Assembly (NCBI RefSeq): GCF_024758505.1
Contig: NZ_CP077970.1
Coordinates: 8,122,001 to 8,186,000, forward strand
DNA: 64,000 bases
Reading direction: 5' to 3'
From: Bradyrhizobium arachidis
Lineage (GTDB): Bacteria; Pseudomonadota; Alphaproteobacteria; Rhizobiales; Xanthobacteraceae
In this document: positions 51,715 through 61,146 of the stretch, one piece after another
Position numbering within the stretch: position 1 is the first letter of the stretch
Layout of the letters: every line of letters starts with the position of its first letter
Position numbers and translations under genes: made by a program
The notes under the pieces: generated by a model
What the model was told of the DNA's origin: nothing
Seen by the model: the letters and a program-made list of their open reading frames with translations, nothing else
Databases searched by the model: none

Positions 51715-52518
51715 CTAGGCAATCGCGGCGAGATAGCGCGCGACAGATGCCGCGAAGGCGGCCTTCGCGCCCTCGGCGATATTGCGGCCCCACCAGGCGC
51801 CATAAATGCGCTCGAATGCAAACGGCGCGACGCTGTCCGCGATGCGGCGCACGGCGGCTGCGTTGAGCGGCGTGTAGTTCGGATAGGAGTACATGAAGCT
51901 GACGAAGCGGCGGTCCATCGTCACCTGCGCGATGTCGCCGGTGAGCAGCGCACCCTTGCCATCCGCGCCGCGCGCCCAATGCAGCATGGTTGCGCCGGCG
52001 AAATGGCCGCCGCTGCGCAGTAGAACGACATCGTCGGAGATGCGGTGAGTGTCGCCGGTCCAATGCACGACCGCGGGATGCGGCCGCGTCACCCATTGGC
52101 GATCGTCCGCGTGAAGATAGACCGGCGCGCCGCCAAAGGCGTCGCTCCAGTCGGCGAGCGCGCCATAGTAGTGCGGATGAGAGATCGCAATCGCCTTCAG
52201 TCCGCCAAGGGATTTGATATGAGCGATTGCCTCCGCCGTGGCGAGCGGAACGCAGTCCCACATCACGACGCCGCCGGCGTCGGGCACGAGCAACGCCCGT
52301 TGCCCGATCGCAAAGCTTGGCTCCAGCGCGAGGCCGGTGAGGCCAAGATCGTCGCGCCAGACCAGGCGGCAGCGCTGCGCCAGCTCCTCGCGGGTCAGGA
52401 ACGTCTGGCCCCTCCAGTTCACATATTGGCGCTCGTCCTCGCAGATCGGGCACGCCGCGGGCGGCCTGTCGCCGGCAGGAAATTGCGCGCCACAGGTTTC
52501 GCAGGTCCAGAGAGGCAT
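51715..52518 (-). CDS. MBL-fold metallo-hydrolase with rubredoxin-like zinc ribbon
   Basis: A 267-residue protein. Residues 4-27 are a zinc ribbon (CETCGAQFPAGDRPPAACPI, with the CxxC pairs). The metallo-beta-lactamase domain follows: ISHPHYYGALADWSDAFGG replaces the usual HxHxDH by HPHYYG, then LLRSGGHFAGATMLHWARG and LLTGDIAQV. The missing Asp-His suggests one altered metal site or a non-hydrolytic role. The ATG at 52518 follows AAGGAG at 9 bases. It converges with the OpgC gene. Confidence 0.82.
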   Translation of the reverse strand: MPLWTCETCGAQFPAGDRPPAACPICEDERQYVNWRGQTFLTREELAQRCRLVWRDDLGLTGLALEPSFAIGQRALLVPDAGGVVMWDCVPLATAEAIAHIKSLGGLKAIAISHPHYYGALADWSDAFGGAPVYLHADDRQWVTRPHPAVVHWTGDTHRISDDVVLLRSGGHFAGATMLHWARGADGKGALLTGDIAQVTMDRRFVSFMYSYPNYTPLNAAAVRRIADSVAPFAFERIYGAWWGRNIAEGAKAAFAASVARYLAAIA

Positions 52519-52711
52519 CGTCTTCGGCTCCTTGGCAGCAAGGCTGGTTACCACCTCGCGCAAATCGTTCCGGCATGGTTGCATCGTACAGATGCATGTG
52601 AAATATTCATCTATCTAAAAATGCATTTCATCAAAAACTGAGACCCTTACGACCAACCAGTCTCAGCACAATTCGTTGCTCCATATTTTTTTCCGACGCG
52701 GGAAGCGGCCA

Positions 52712-53830
52712 ATGCACCAGGCATTTGCTCTATGGGGATACAGCATCAGTGCAGGCGAATTCCTGGCTGGTGTCGCGATCTACCTTGCTGTGGCGATCGC
52801 GGCGATCGTCCTCATACCTCGGATCTCGGTCAGGGGCGGGCACTACCACTCTCTCGACGCCAAAACCAAGATCGCCGACCTTCGCGGCAAGGTCAGGCAA
52901 TCCGTCATCCAGGTGGTGGGCGGCATCACGGCGGTGGCCGCGTTCATCGTCACGATTCAACAAATCCGGGACAACGAGGACACCTTCAAGGGAAAGAAGG
53001 CCGATCTGCTCGCGAATTCCATTTCAGGCCTTTTCGATGACAAGGCAGCGCCGAAAGACACCGCAAAGGCGATGTATCTGCTGTCCTACATCGCGACGAG
53101 CGATCCCAGCTATCATCGCATCGTCTATGACGCACTTGCGACGCACGTCCGCACACTATCCGGGAGCGCGTGTCGCGAATTGGAAGACTCGGAGACGATG
53201 CAGAACCTCGATCTTCAACTCGCCCTGCGCGTCATTGGCGACCGGAGTCCTTCCGCTGATCCGACCAAGAAGCGCATCAATCTCGAAGGCTCATGTCTGA
53301 TTGGCGCCGATATCCGGGATGAGCCCGGCATCGTCGCGGGTCTTCGCCGCGCGCGACTATCCAACTCCCTGCTCTATCGCGCCGACTTTACCGGGATCGA
53401 TCTAACCGGAGCTGAATTGAAGGGCATCTACGCGAGCGATTACAAATCCTACAATTTTCAAGTGGCTGACGGCTATCAGTTCAACCGCGGTGTCGAAGGT
53501 GACGATCGCGGCAACGTCGACTGGGCGCCGGAAACCGAACGGCGAAAGCATATCCTGCTGTTCGTCGGCGCCACCCTGACCGACGTGGATTTCCAGACCG
53601 CCGAACTCGCAGGAGCCGACTTCAGCAGGGCGGACCTGACCGGCACCAAGTTCCTCTACGCAAATATTTCTCGCGCGAACTTTATCGGAGCGAAGGGACT
53701 GGACAAGTCGACGATCAGGGACGGATGCGTCGGCAACAAAGGCTTCGACGATGACGAGATGAAGCGCCAACAGCCGTATTTCTCGAAAGCTGACCGCGAG
53801 AAAATTGGCCCGATCAAGCCCTGCCCGTAA
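52712..53830 (+). CDS. Membrane-anchored pentapeptide-repeat protein
   Basis: A 372-residue protein. Two N-terminal helices (GVAIYLAVAIAAIVLI and VIQVVGGITAVAAFIVTIQQ) anchor it; residues about 90-190 are helical and unrecognised. Two blocks of A(D/N)LxG repeats follow: LYRADFTGIDLTGAELKGIY (about 220) and DFQTAELAGADFSRADLTGT with KFLYANISRANFIGAKGL (about 295-330), which form a right-handed beta-helix. The ATG at 52712 has a GGGAAG site. Function unknown; low-copy anchored proteins of this kind occur in Bradyrhizobium. Confidence 0.82.
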   Translation: MHQAFALWGYSISAGEFLAGVAIYLAVAIAAIVLIPRISVRGGHYHSLDAKTKIADLRGKVRQSVIQVVGGITAVAAFIVTIQQIRDNEDTFKGKKADLLANSISGLFDDKAAPKDTAKAMYLLSYIATSDPSYHRIVYDALATHVRTLSGSACRELEDSETMQNLDLQLALRVIGDRSPSADPTKKRINLEGSCLIGADIRDEPGIVAGLRRARLSNSLLYRADFTGIDLTGAELKGIYASDYKSYNFQVADGYQFNRGVEGDDRGNVDWAPETERRKHILLFVGATLTDVDFQTAELAGADFSRADLTGTKFLYANISRANFIGAKGLDKSTIRDGCVGNKGFDDDEMKRQQPYFSKADREKIGPIKPCP

Positions 53831-53860
53831 ATCTCAACGCGAACAAGGCTCGTAACTCAG

Positions 53861-53877
53861 GCCCCGCATCGCGGGGC
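53861..53877 (+). terminator. Short GC-rich hairpin after the pentapeptide gene
   Basis: GCCCCGC and GCGGGGC are 7-base arms around a 3-base loop, 31 bases after the stop codon. No T-run follows, so termination is uncertain. Confidence 0.4.
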
Positions 53878-54012
53878 ATGCGTCGTGCTCCATTCCAATA
53901 CAGACCTGCACGAGATGGCGTCGAGGGCCGAACCGCAAGGGATTTAGGAACCAACGCGATCAACGCCGGTTACGTCTTCGCAACCCTTGAAGGGACCACG
54001 CCCGACATTTCG

Positions 54013-55212
54013 ATGACATCGCGTTCCCGCTCACCCCGTCTCTGGCCCCTCCTCGCGCTCAATTTCTTCATGGCCGACATGCAGTCGGGCATCGGGCCGT
54101 TCGTCGGCGTCTTCCTGCAGGCGCATGGGTGGGCCAGCGGGATGATCGGCACGGCAATGACGATCGGCAATGTCGCGGGCATGCTGATCACCACTCCGAT
54201 CGGCGGCTTCATCGACGCCAGCCGCAACAAGCGCATGTGGGTGGTCATTCCCGGGATCTGCGTCGTCGCGGCCTCCGCGATCATCCTGATCTCGCAGAAT
54301 TTCTGGGCGGCGACGGCCTCGCAGGTCGCGCAATCGCTCGCCAGCGCCGCGATCGTGCCGGCGGTGACGGGCATCACGCTCGGAATGGTCAAGCAGAAAG
54401 GATTCAACCAGCAGAACGGCCGCAATCAGGCGTTCAACCACGCCGGCAACATGGTCGGCGCGGCACTGTCGGGCTATCTCGGCTGGGCCTACGGCTATGT
54501 CGCGGTGTTCGTGCTGGCGGCGGCCTTCGGCGCCATCGCGATCGCCTGCGTGCTGATGGTCCCGCCCCGGGCGATCGACGATCGCGTCGCGCGCGGCAGC
54601 AAAGAGGACGACTCGAAGGCGCCGCCGGACGCGATGAGGATGCTGCTGAAGCACAAGCCGCTGCTGGTGCTGGCGCTTGCGCTCGCGATCTTCCACCTCG
54701 GCAACGCCGCCATCGTTCCCCTCTACGGCCTCGCGGCGGTCGCCGACGAACAGGCCAACGGGCCGAGCTTCGTCGCAACGACCGTCGTCATCGCGCAAGG
54801 CGTGATGGTCGTGACGTCTCTGATCGCCATGAAGGTCGCCAGCAAGCGCAACTACTGGCCGGTGATCCTGGCCTCCTTCATGTTCCTGCCCATCCGCGGC
54901 GTGCTCGCCTTCTTCCTCACGGGCTGGTGGGGCGTCGTTCCCGTGCAGGTGCTGGACGGCATCGGCACGGGATTGCAGACGGTCGCCGTGCCCGGCATGG
55001 TCGCAAGCTCGCTCAACGGCACCGGCCGCATCAATCTCGGCCAGGGCGCCGTCATCACCGTGCAGGGCGTCGGCGCCAGCTTAAGCCCCGCGCTCGGCGG
55101 CTGGATCGCCGAATGGATCGGCTACGGTCCGACCTTTCTGCTGCTCGGCGGCTTCGGGATCGCCTCAATGGCGCTATGGTTCGCGTTTGGCGCTGCCGTG
55201 AAGAAGTACTGA
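54013..55212 (+). CDS. Major facilitator superfamily transporter
   Basis: A 399-residue protein with about 12 membrane helices: LWPLLALNFFMADMQSGIGP, MIGTAMTIGNVAGMLITTPI, then GGFIDASRNKRMW (the loop 2-3 motif A, as G-x-x-D-x-x-x-x-R), and AGNMVGAALSGYLGWAYGYV in the middle. The C-terminal half includes VQVLDGIGTGLQTVAVPGMV. The substrate is unknown. The start at 54013 begins just before the first helix; the frame is open to 53878 without support. The ribosome site is weak. Confidence 0.88.
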   Translation: MTSRSRSPRLWPLLALNFFMADMQSGIGPFVGVFLQAHGWASGMIGTAMTIGNVAGMLITTPIGGFIDASRNKRMWVVIPGICVVAASAIILISQNFWAATASQVAQSLASAAIVPAVTGITLGMVKQKGFNQQNGRNQAFNHAGNMVGAALSGYLGWAYGYVAVFVLAAAFGAIAIACVLMVPPRAIDDRVARGSKEDDSKAPPDAMRMLLKHKPLLVLALALAIFHLGNAAIVPLYGLAAVADEQANGPSFVATTVVIAQGVMVVTSLIAMKVASKRNYWPVILASFMFLPIRGVLAFFLTGWWGVVPVQVLDGIGTGLQTVAVPGMVASSLNGTGRINLGQGAVITVQGVGASLSPALGGWIAEWIGYGPTFLLLGGFGIASMALWFAFGAAVKKY

Positions 55213-55228
55213 GAGGCCGGGCCCGGCC

Positions 55229-56101
55229 TCACGGTGCAAATCGCCGGTTCAATCCAACCCTGAACGTGTGCAGCTCGATATCCCCTCCCGTCAGGCTGGT
55301 GCCGGGAATCGAGAGCGAGACGTTGCGACCGAGATTGAGGTAGAGATATTCTCCCTTGAGCGACCATTGCGGGGCGAACGCCCACTCGCCGCCTGCGCCG
55401 GCCGCGTATCCGATGTTGAAGCCGCTCGTGGCGGCGTGTCCGTCGAGCGCCGCCGGAAAGCCGGCGATCAAGATATTGTTGGTCAATCGGACATGGCTGC
55501 TGTCGAGGCTTGCCTTGACATGACCCCAGGCGAGGCCGCCCGTGGCGTAGAGCAGCCAGCCATTGCCGCCATAGCCGAGGCGGCCGCGCAGCGTACCAAA
55601 ATAGTCGATCTCCTGCTTCACCCCGACCTGGCCCGCGTAGTTATCGAAATCGCCGATCAGGAAGACGGGCCGCAGCGCGTACGCGCCTGTCGCGGACCCA
55701 CGAATGCCTGACGCGCTGATGTCGGCTTCGATGCCCGCTACCGTATGTCCGGATTGCCAGTTGTAGCCGGCCTGCACGCCGCCCAGCCAACCCGACTGCC
55801 CGACGCCGAGCGTGAACGGCGGAGAGGTCGTTGACGTGACCGGATTGATGCCGGGAAACGCCGGAAACAACGCCAGGAGTGCGCTCGGATCCACGGTCGC
55901 GCTGTTGCCGTTGCCGGTGCCATATCCGGCGTGAACACCTGCGTAGAAGCCGGTCCAGTCGAACATCGGCACTGGCGGGACGGCCTTGTAGGCGAGATCC
56001 GCGGCCATCGCGCCGCCTCCGGCATGCCCTCCGAAGATGAGCGCCACGACAATTGCAATCCGATATTTCGCCCGGCCCGACATCAAAGCATTCCTCTTCA
56101 T
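55229..56101 (-). CDS. Outer membrane beta-barrel protein (Omp25/RopB-like porin family)
   Basis: A 290-residue exported protein. The signal peptide (IAIVVALIFGGHAGGGAMA) is cut before ADLAYKAVPPVPMFDWTGFY, the typical mature start in Bradyrhizobium (FDWTGFYxGxHxGYG). The rest is amphipathic strands with GAGGEWAFAPQWSLKGEYLY, and the end VGLNRRFAP has the aromatic near the C terminus. The start is the ATG at 56101, but an ATG at 56083 has a better AAGAGG site. It is divergent from an AraC regulator, which may control it. Confidence 0.88.
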   Translation of the reverse strand: MKRNALMSGRAKYRIAIVVALIFGGHAGGGAMAADLAYKAVPPVPMFDWTGFYAGVHAGYGTGNGNSATVDPSALLALFPAFPGINPVTSTTSPPFTLGVGQSGWLGGVQAGYNWQSGHTVAGIEADISASGIRGSATGAYALRPVFLIGDFDNYAGQVGVKQEIDYFGTLRGRLGYGGNGWLLYATGGLAWGHVKASLDSSHVRLTNNILIAGFPAALDGHAATSGFNIGYAAGAGGEWAFAPQWSLKGEYLYLNLGRNVSLSIPGTSLTGGDIELHTFRVGLNRRFAP

Positions 56102-56366
56102 CGTCACGTCGGCAGACGATAGGGCGAAGGCGGCCGCTGATCTTGGCGCGTGACGAACGACGAGATGGACTGAGGTGAAGGCGCGTCACATTCGCGGTCG
56201 CCTGTTGCGATCCGGGCACACCGGGCTGCGGCACCTCGTCACTGGCTCAGCGCGCTATCGCGAGTGGCCTTTCGCGCAATTCCGCGCTTTTCTCGTTGCC
56301 GCACTGCAGGCCAACGGCGAGGATGCACTCGCCCGAGATTGCCAACGAACGATTCCCGCCAGATCG
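56102..56366. other. Divergent promoter region between the porin and AraC genes
   Basis: These 265 bases should hold the promoters of both genes. I see no strong palindrome or consensus promoter. The AraC frame is open from 56175 (GTG), so a longer N terminus cannot be excluded. Confidence 0.4.
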
Positions 56367-57317
56367 ATGACCCAGCCTCAACTCTCATTCGATGGCGACC
56401 CGAACGGTCCGGCCTATGAAATGTGGCGCGAGCAATTTTGCCGCCGGGTGGCGGCGGTCGATTTCGTTCCGGTCGGGGATGGGCGAGTTCACCGGACGAT
56501 GACGCCGGTCATTCTTCCCCGCCTCAATATGTCGGCCTCATCAGGCACCCCGATGTCTTTCGTGTCGATGGGGACGAACGACGAACTGGTGATTACGACG
56601 TCGCCCAATTCGGCGTTGAGCGGGAAAATGGGAAATCGCCCGCTGGAGATCGCGGCCGGGGACATCACGATCGGCGATCCCTCGATCAAGGGCGCCTTCA
56701 TCACGCAGACGGTACATGGTAATTTCCAGACCGCGCTGTTGCCGCGCAAGGCGCTGCTGCGCGCGTGCCCGAACGCCGAGGACCTGATTGCCGGGTCGAT
56801 CGCCGGTGCCAGCCCGATCGCGTCGATGTTTTTGCGGTATTACGACCTCGCACTCGCGCATGCGACCGAGCTTCAGCCGGCGGAGCTCGACGCGGTCTCA
56901 CAGCATCTGTTCGACCTCGCCGTGCTGATGATCGGGGCGCGCGGCACCGTGGCGGAGGAGGCCCGCTCGCGCGGCCTTGCGGCAGCGCGCCTCGAAATGC
57001 TCAAGTCCAACATCCTGGCACAACTGGACAGTCCCGCACTGTCGCTCACCAGCCTTGCAGCCGCGCACCGGATCAGCCCGCGCACCATCCAGTTGATGTT
57101 CGAGCAGGCCGGCGAGACCTATACCGGCTTCCTGCTGGAGCATCGGCTGCTGCGCGCCGACCGGCTGCTTCGCAATCCGAACCTGCGCGCGCGCAAGATC
57201 ATCGAGATCGCGCATCTCGCCGGTTTTCAGGATGTGTCCTACTTCTATCGCGCGTTTCGCCGCCGCTTCGGACGGACGCCAGACGACACCAGGAAGCTGG
57301 CCGACGCGGCCGATTAG
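56367..57317 (+). CDS. AraC family transcriptional regulator
   Basis: A 316-residue regulator. The N-terminal AraC_binding_2-type domain starts YEMWREQFCRRVAAVDFVPV and covers about 180 residues. The C-terminal AraC DNA-binding domain (about 215-315) has two helix-turn-helix units: LTSLAAAHRISPRTIQLMFE and IIEIAHLAGFQDVSYFYRAF, ending in RRRFGRTPDDTRK (FGxTP). The start at 56367 matches family length; a GTG at 56175 would add 64 residues. The target may be the divergent porin gene; the inducer is unknown. Confidence 0.87.
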   Translation: MTQPQLSFDGDPNGPAYEMWREQFCRRVAAVDFVPVGDGRVHRTMTPVILPRLNMSASSGTPMSFVSMGTNDELVITTSPNSALSGKMGNRPLEIAAGDITIGDPSIKGAFITQTVHGNFQTALLPRKALLRACPNAEDLIAGSIAGASPIASMFLRYYDLALAHATELQPAELDAVSQHLFDLAVLMIGARGTVAEEARSRGLAAARLEMLKSNILAQLDSPALSLTSLAAAHRISPRTIQLMFEQAGETYTGFLLEHRLLRADRLLRNPNLRARKIIEIAHLAGFQDVSYFYRAFRRRFGRTPDDTRKLADAAD

Positions 57318-57334
57318 AGGCTGTCAGCTCCGTC

Positions 57335-58948
57335 TCAGGTGCCAAAATTCTTCTGGATCGCCTTGTCGAGGGTATCAGCCCCGACAAAACGCTGGCGCAG
57401 CTCGCGCTTGAGCAGCTTGCCGCTCGGGTTCTTCGGCAGGCTGTCGACGAAGATGACGCGCTTCGGCACCTTGAAATGCGCCATCTGGCCGGCGCAATGC
57501 TTGATGACGCCCTCCTCGTCGAGCGTCTCGCCGGTCTTCACCACGATGATCGCGGTGACCGCCTCGATCCAGCGCGGGTCCGGTAGGCCGACGACGGCGA
57601 CCTCGGAGACCGCGGGAATGCGATAGACCATCTCTTCGACCTCGCGGCTCGCAACATTCTCGCCGCCGGTCTTGATCATGTCCTTCACGCGATCGACCAC
57701 GGTGATGTAGCCGTCGGCATCGACGGTGGCGAGATCGCCGGAGTGGAACCAGCCGCCGGCGAATGCCGACGCGGTTTTCACGGGATCGTTGTAATAGCCG
57801 GACAGAAGATGCGGCGAGCGGTGCACGATCTCGCCGACCTCGCCGACCCCGACGTCCTCCATCGCCGTGTTGACGACGCGCGTCTCGACATTGATCGCAG
57901 GCTTGCCGGCCGAGCCCGCCTTGCGAAGCTGGTCTTCGGGCCGCAGCACGGTCGCGAGCGGCGCGATCTCGGTCTGGCCGTAAAAATTCCAGAACTTGAC
58001 GTTCGGCAGCCGGCGCTGCAGCTCGAGCAGCACCTCCACCGGCATGATCGAGGCGCCGTAATAGCCCTTCTGCAACGTCGACAGGTCGGTCTTGTCAAAG
58101 TTCGGCGAGCGCAGCATCGCGATCCAGATCGTCGGCGGCGCGAAGAAAGCAGTAATTTTGTGAGCCGCAATCAGCGCCAAAATGTTGTCGGCGGTCGGCT
58201 TGCCCGTGATCACGCCGGAGGCGCCGAGATAGATTTGCGGACCCAGGAAGACGTCGAGCTGGGCGCAATGATAGAGCGGCAGCGCGTGCAGGACCTTGTC
58301 GTCCACGCTCATGCCACCGTCGATGACGCAGCTCACATATTGCCACATCACGGCTTCATGGCTCAGCATCGCGCCCTTGGGCAGCGATTCCGTGCCGCTG
58401 GTGTAGACGATCTGCGCGAGATCGCGGCTGTCGACGGAGGTTTCGAGGAAGGAGCCGTCGGGATGAAGGAGATCGTCGAAGGTGGTGAGGCCCGCAGGCG
58501 CCGTGGCGGGATCCTCGCCCGGCAGCCAGATCAGTTTCTCGACCGCGCAATCCTTGGCCGAAGCGGCGCGCGCAGCGTCCACGAAATCGGGACCGGTCGC
58601 GAGCAGCTTTGCGCCCGAGCTCTTGAGGATGAAGTTGATCTCATCGGGATTGAGCATGAAGTTGATCGGCACCAGCACCGCACCGATCCGCGCCACCGCG
58701 AAGCGCAGCGCGGCAAAGGCATGCGAGTTGCGCGACAGCACCGCGAGCCGGTCGCCCTTCGTCACGCCGAGGCCGGAGAGGCCGCGGGCCAGCCGGTTGC
58801 AGATCGCGTCCAGCTCCGCAAAGGTCCAGCTCACGCTGCCGCAGCTCAGACCGAGCTTACCGGGATCGCGCTGCGCCGAGCGGCGCAGGAGATCGCCAAT
58901 CGCATGTTCGCGGGCTTTCGAAATGGTGGCTGCGATATCTCCGGTCAT
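57335..58948 (-). CDS. AMP-dependent acyl-CoA synthetase
   Basis: A 537-residue adenylate-forming enzyme of the medium/long-chain acyl-CoA ligase group. Motifs: QIVYTSGTESLPKGAMLSHE (about 170), NFYGQTEIAPLATVLRPEDQ, GWFHSGDLATVDADGYITVV, DRVKDMIKTGGENVASREVE, and the catalytic Lys in LPKNPSGKLLKRELRQRF. The length is complete. It converges with the AraC gene at a 17-base gap and stands alone; the acyl substrate is unknown. Confidence 0.92.
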   Translation of the reverse strand: MTGDIAATISKAREHAIGDLLRRSAQRDPGKLGLSCGSVSWTFAELDAICNRLARGLSGLGVTKGDRLAVLSRNSHAFAALRFAVARIGAVLVPINFMLNPDEINFILKSSGAKLLATGPDFVDAARAASAKDCAVEKLIWLPGEDPATAPAGLTTFDDLLHPDGSFLETSVDSRDLAQIVYTSGTESLPKGAMLSHEAVMWQYVSCVIDGGMSVDDKVLHALPLYHCAQLDVFLGPQIYLGASGVITGKPTADNILALIAAHKITAFFAPPTIWIAMLRSPNFDKTDLSTLQKGYYGASIMPVEVLLELQRRLPNVKFWNFYGQTEIAPLATVLRPEDQLRKAGSAGKPAINVETRVVNTAMEDVGVGEVGEIVHRSPHLLSGYYNDPVKTASAFAGGWFHSGDLATVDADGYITVVDRVKDMIKTGGENVASREVEEMVYRIPAVSEVAVVGLPDPRWIEAVTAIIVVKTGETLDEEGVIKHCAGQMAHFKVPKRVIFVDSLPKNPSGKLLKRELRQRFVGADTLDKAIQKNFGT

Positions 58949-59074
58949 GGTGTCCTCCCAAAACCTGCCTTCTCGATCGTTTGAACCGACATGGCTTGCG
59001 TAAGGCCGCTATCGACGCGGGGCGGCCTTACGCGTATCCGTTTTGGTTCGGGCCGGGAAGGACCGGAAGCAGCC

Positions 59075-59563
59075 TCAGAGCTTGTGGCCCTTCTGGCGCA
59101 GCGCGTCGGTCAGGCGCTGCTTCAACTCGTCGGCGGCCTTGCGGCTGACGTCCTGGCCGATCTGCGCACTCTGCTGTGCGAGCGCGTCCGACTTCTCCAA
59201 GAACTTCTGACCGGCTGGCTGGGCGTAGAACGCCTCGATCTGGCGCAGCTCGTCGAGGGTGAAGCTTGCGGCATAAGCCGCGGCCATCTGGTCAATCATC
59301 GTATTGACGAACGGCGTGTAGATGCCGGAGCCGGGCGCGGTCAGCGCGTCGTAATCGCGCTCGATCTCCGGCCGGTCCTGCGCCACCGCGGGCCTGAGCT
59401 TGAGTAGGAGCTGCGGCAGCAGCGCGCGATATTGGTCCGCGATCTTCAGGGTGCCGACGAGTTTTCGCGCAATACCTAGCGCTTCGGGCGACGGCGTCTG
59501 TGCGGCCGCACTGACGGTGAGGAGCAGAAGAGCGCCGGCAATCGTCAACAGACCTCTCGACAT
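59075..59563 (-). CDS. DUF2059 family exported protein
   Basis: A 162-residue protein. The signal peptide (GLLTIAGALLLLTVSAAAQT) is followed by a helical domain with IYTPFVNTMIDQMAAAYAAS, then FTLDELRQIEAFYAQPAGQK, the DUF2059 core with its conserved FYxxPxGxK, and a Gln/Lys-rich end. The ATG at 59563 has a GGAGAGG site, better than the one 8 codons upstream. It is 43 bases after the OpgC gene start region on the same strand, downstream of opgC. Function unknown. Confidence 0.86.
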   Translation of the reverse strand: MSRGLLTIAGALLLLTVSAAAQTPSPEALGIARKLVGTLKIADQYRALLPQLLLKLRPAVAQDRPEIERDYDALTAPGSGIYTPFVNTMIDQMAAAYAASFTLDELRQIEAFYAQPAGQKFLEKSDALAQQSAQIGQDVSRKAADELKQRLTDALRQKGHKL

Positions 59564-59606
59564 GGACCTCTCCACGAAAAATCTCAACTCGACTGCGCGG
59601 GCCGTC

Positions 59607-60827
59607 TCAGCGGTTGGCGGGCGTCGCCGCCGCGGCCAGCTGCACGATGTCGCCGACGGGCTCCTCGACCTCGGTCACCCTGACGAACAGGTTCGGCACC
59701 CGCTTGGCACGGTCGAGCAGCCAGGCCACGACGACCATGACGACGATGCCGGCGAGGGAGACCGCGATCTGCTCCCAGACGCCCTTGGTGTACTGCGTCA
59801 GGATCCAGTGTGCGGAGAACGACAGGAAGACGCCGAGGCAGAAGATCGGCAGCGAGTTCTGGCCGCACAGGATCACCGGGCGCAGCCAGTTCGACTGCAG
59901 CGCCTTCCACTGGCGCGAGATGAAATAGGTGACCCAGATCGCCAGCGCCAGGAAATGGGTGAAGCGCAGCATGTCGAGGTCGGTCTTGTCGATCGGATAG
60001 ATCGCCTTGATCATCCATTTCGGGATCATGGCTTCCAGCGTATGGACGTGCCAGGTCATCACGATCACCAAGGCGAAGGCCATCCAGGCCGCCGCAAGCG
60101 TCATCACCGGCTTGGACCAGACCCATTTCGCGACCTTGTCGATCTCGCCGATGCCGCACCAGGCCGCGAACACGAACATCAATTGCCAGCAGAACGGATT
60201 GAAATACCAGGTGGTGCCGGGCGGATAGGAGGCGACGTTCCAGTCGAACCAGCGCGACAGGATGTAGAGCACCACGGAGCCCGCCAGCGTGAGGTTCGGC
60301 CGCTTGGTCAGGCCCCACACCATGAAGGGCGCGATGAATACGAGCGAGATATAGAGCGGCAGCACGTCGAGATTGACCGGCTTGTATTTCAGCAGCACCG
60401 CCTGCCCGATCAGCTCGTCCGGGTGCTGGAGGAAGTTGAAGACGTTGAACTCGTGCTCGTACATCGGATTGTCGAAACGGCGCGCGGTGCGCGCGATCTG
60501 CGCGGTGAACAAGAGGAACAGCATGATGTGGGCGACGTAGAGTTCGGCCGCGCGGCGCCACAGCCGCTTGAGCGCAGCAAGAAACCAGCCGCCCGCGATG
60601 ATCGGGCCATAGATCCATCCGATCAGATAACCCGAGATGAAGACGAAGAACTCCGCGGCGTCGCTAAAACCGTAATTGCGCAAGGTCAGCCACGCCACGA
60701 CGTCGTGCGGGATGTGATCGAGGAAGATCATCCACAAACCGAAGCCGCGGAAGAGGTCGAGCCGGAGGTCGCGCTCGACCGGTGACAACAGTGCTGCCGG
60801 ATCCCGTGCGGTCATGGCGCCACCCAT
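59607..60827 (-). CDS. OpgC-type acyltransferase, copy 2
   Basis: A 406-residue inner-membrane protein with about ten helices. It carries the full OpgC start LRLDLFRGFGLWMIFLDHIP, then HDVVAWLTLRNYGFSDAAEF, and later TWYFNPFCWQLMFVFAAWCG and DKTDLDMLRFTHFLALAIWV. OpgC succinylates osmoregulated periplasmic glucans. The start may be 60827 (GAGGGG site) or the ATG four codons later. It lies just upstream of the DUF2059 gene on the same strand. A related copy is at 50568-51707. Confidence 0.9.
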   Translation of the reverse strand: MGGAMTARDPAALLSPVERDLRLDLFRGFGLWMIFLDHIPHDVVAWLTLRNYGFSDAAEFFVFISGYLIGWIYGPIIAGGWFLAALKRLWRRAAELYVAHIMLFLLFTAQIARTARRFDNPMYEHEFNVFNFLQHPDELIGQAVLLKYKPVNLDVLPLYISLVFIAPFMVWGLTKRPNLTLAGSVVLYILSRWFDWNVASYPPGTTWYFNPFCWQLMFVFAAWCGIGEIDKVAKWVWSKPVMTLAAAWMAFALVIVMTWHVHTLEAMIPKWMIKAIYPIDKTDLDMLRFTHFLALAIWVTYFISRQWKALQSNWLRPVILCGQNSLPIFCLGVFLSFSAHWILTQYTKGVWEQIAVSLAGIVVMVVVAWLLDRAKRVPNLFVRVTEVEEPVGDIVQLAAAATPANR

Positions 60828-61146
60828 CTACCCCTCAATGCTGCGCCAGCCCGGCGCAAGACGAAATCAATACTGGAAACATTACTGTAAAATGTCGCCT
60901 GCCCTGTTGGCGAGGCCACGCAGCGTATCACGTCCATAGCCAAAAAGCAGCGGACACGATCACGGACCGGCTGCCGTCCGGATGCCCACCTCGCGCTTCC
61001 CCGCGCCGCACAAATCGCGAGAGCGTCGGCATGCCAACCGGCCGCCGAGGCGCATCCCCGGCGTTGCGCCACCTTCCCGGCCGCGCCGCAATCTGGTTTG
61101 CTCTCGCCCATCCTTGGGGAGTGACCATTTGGGGGAGTCACCACGC

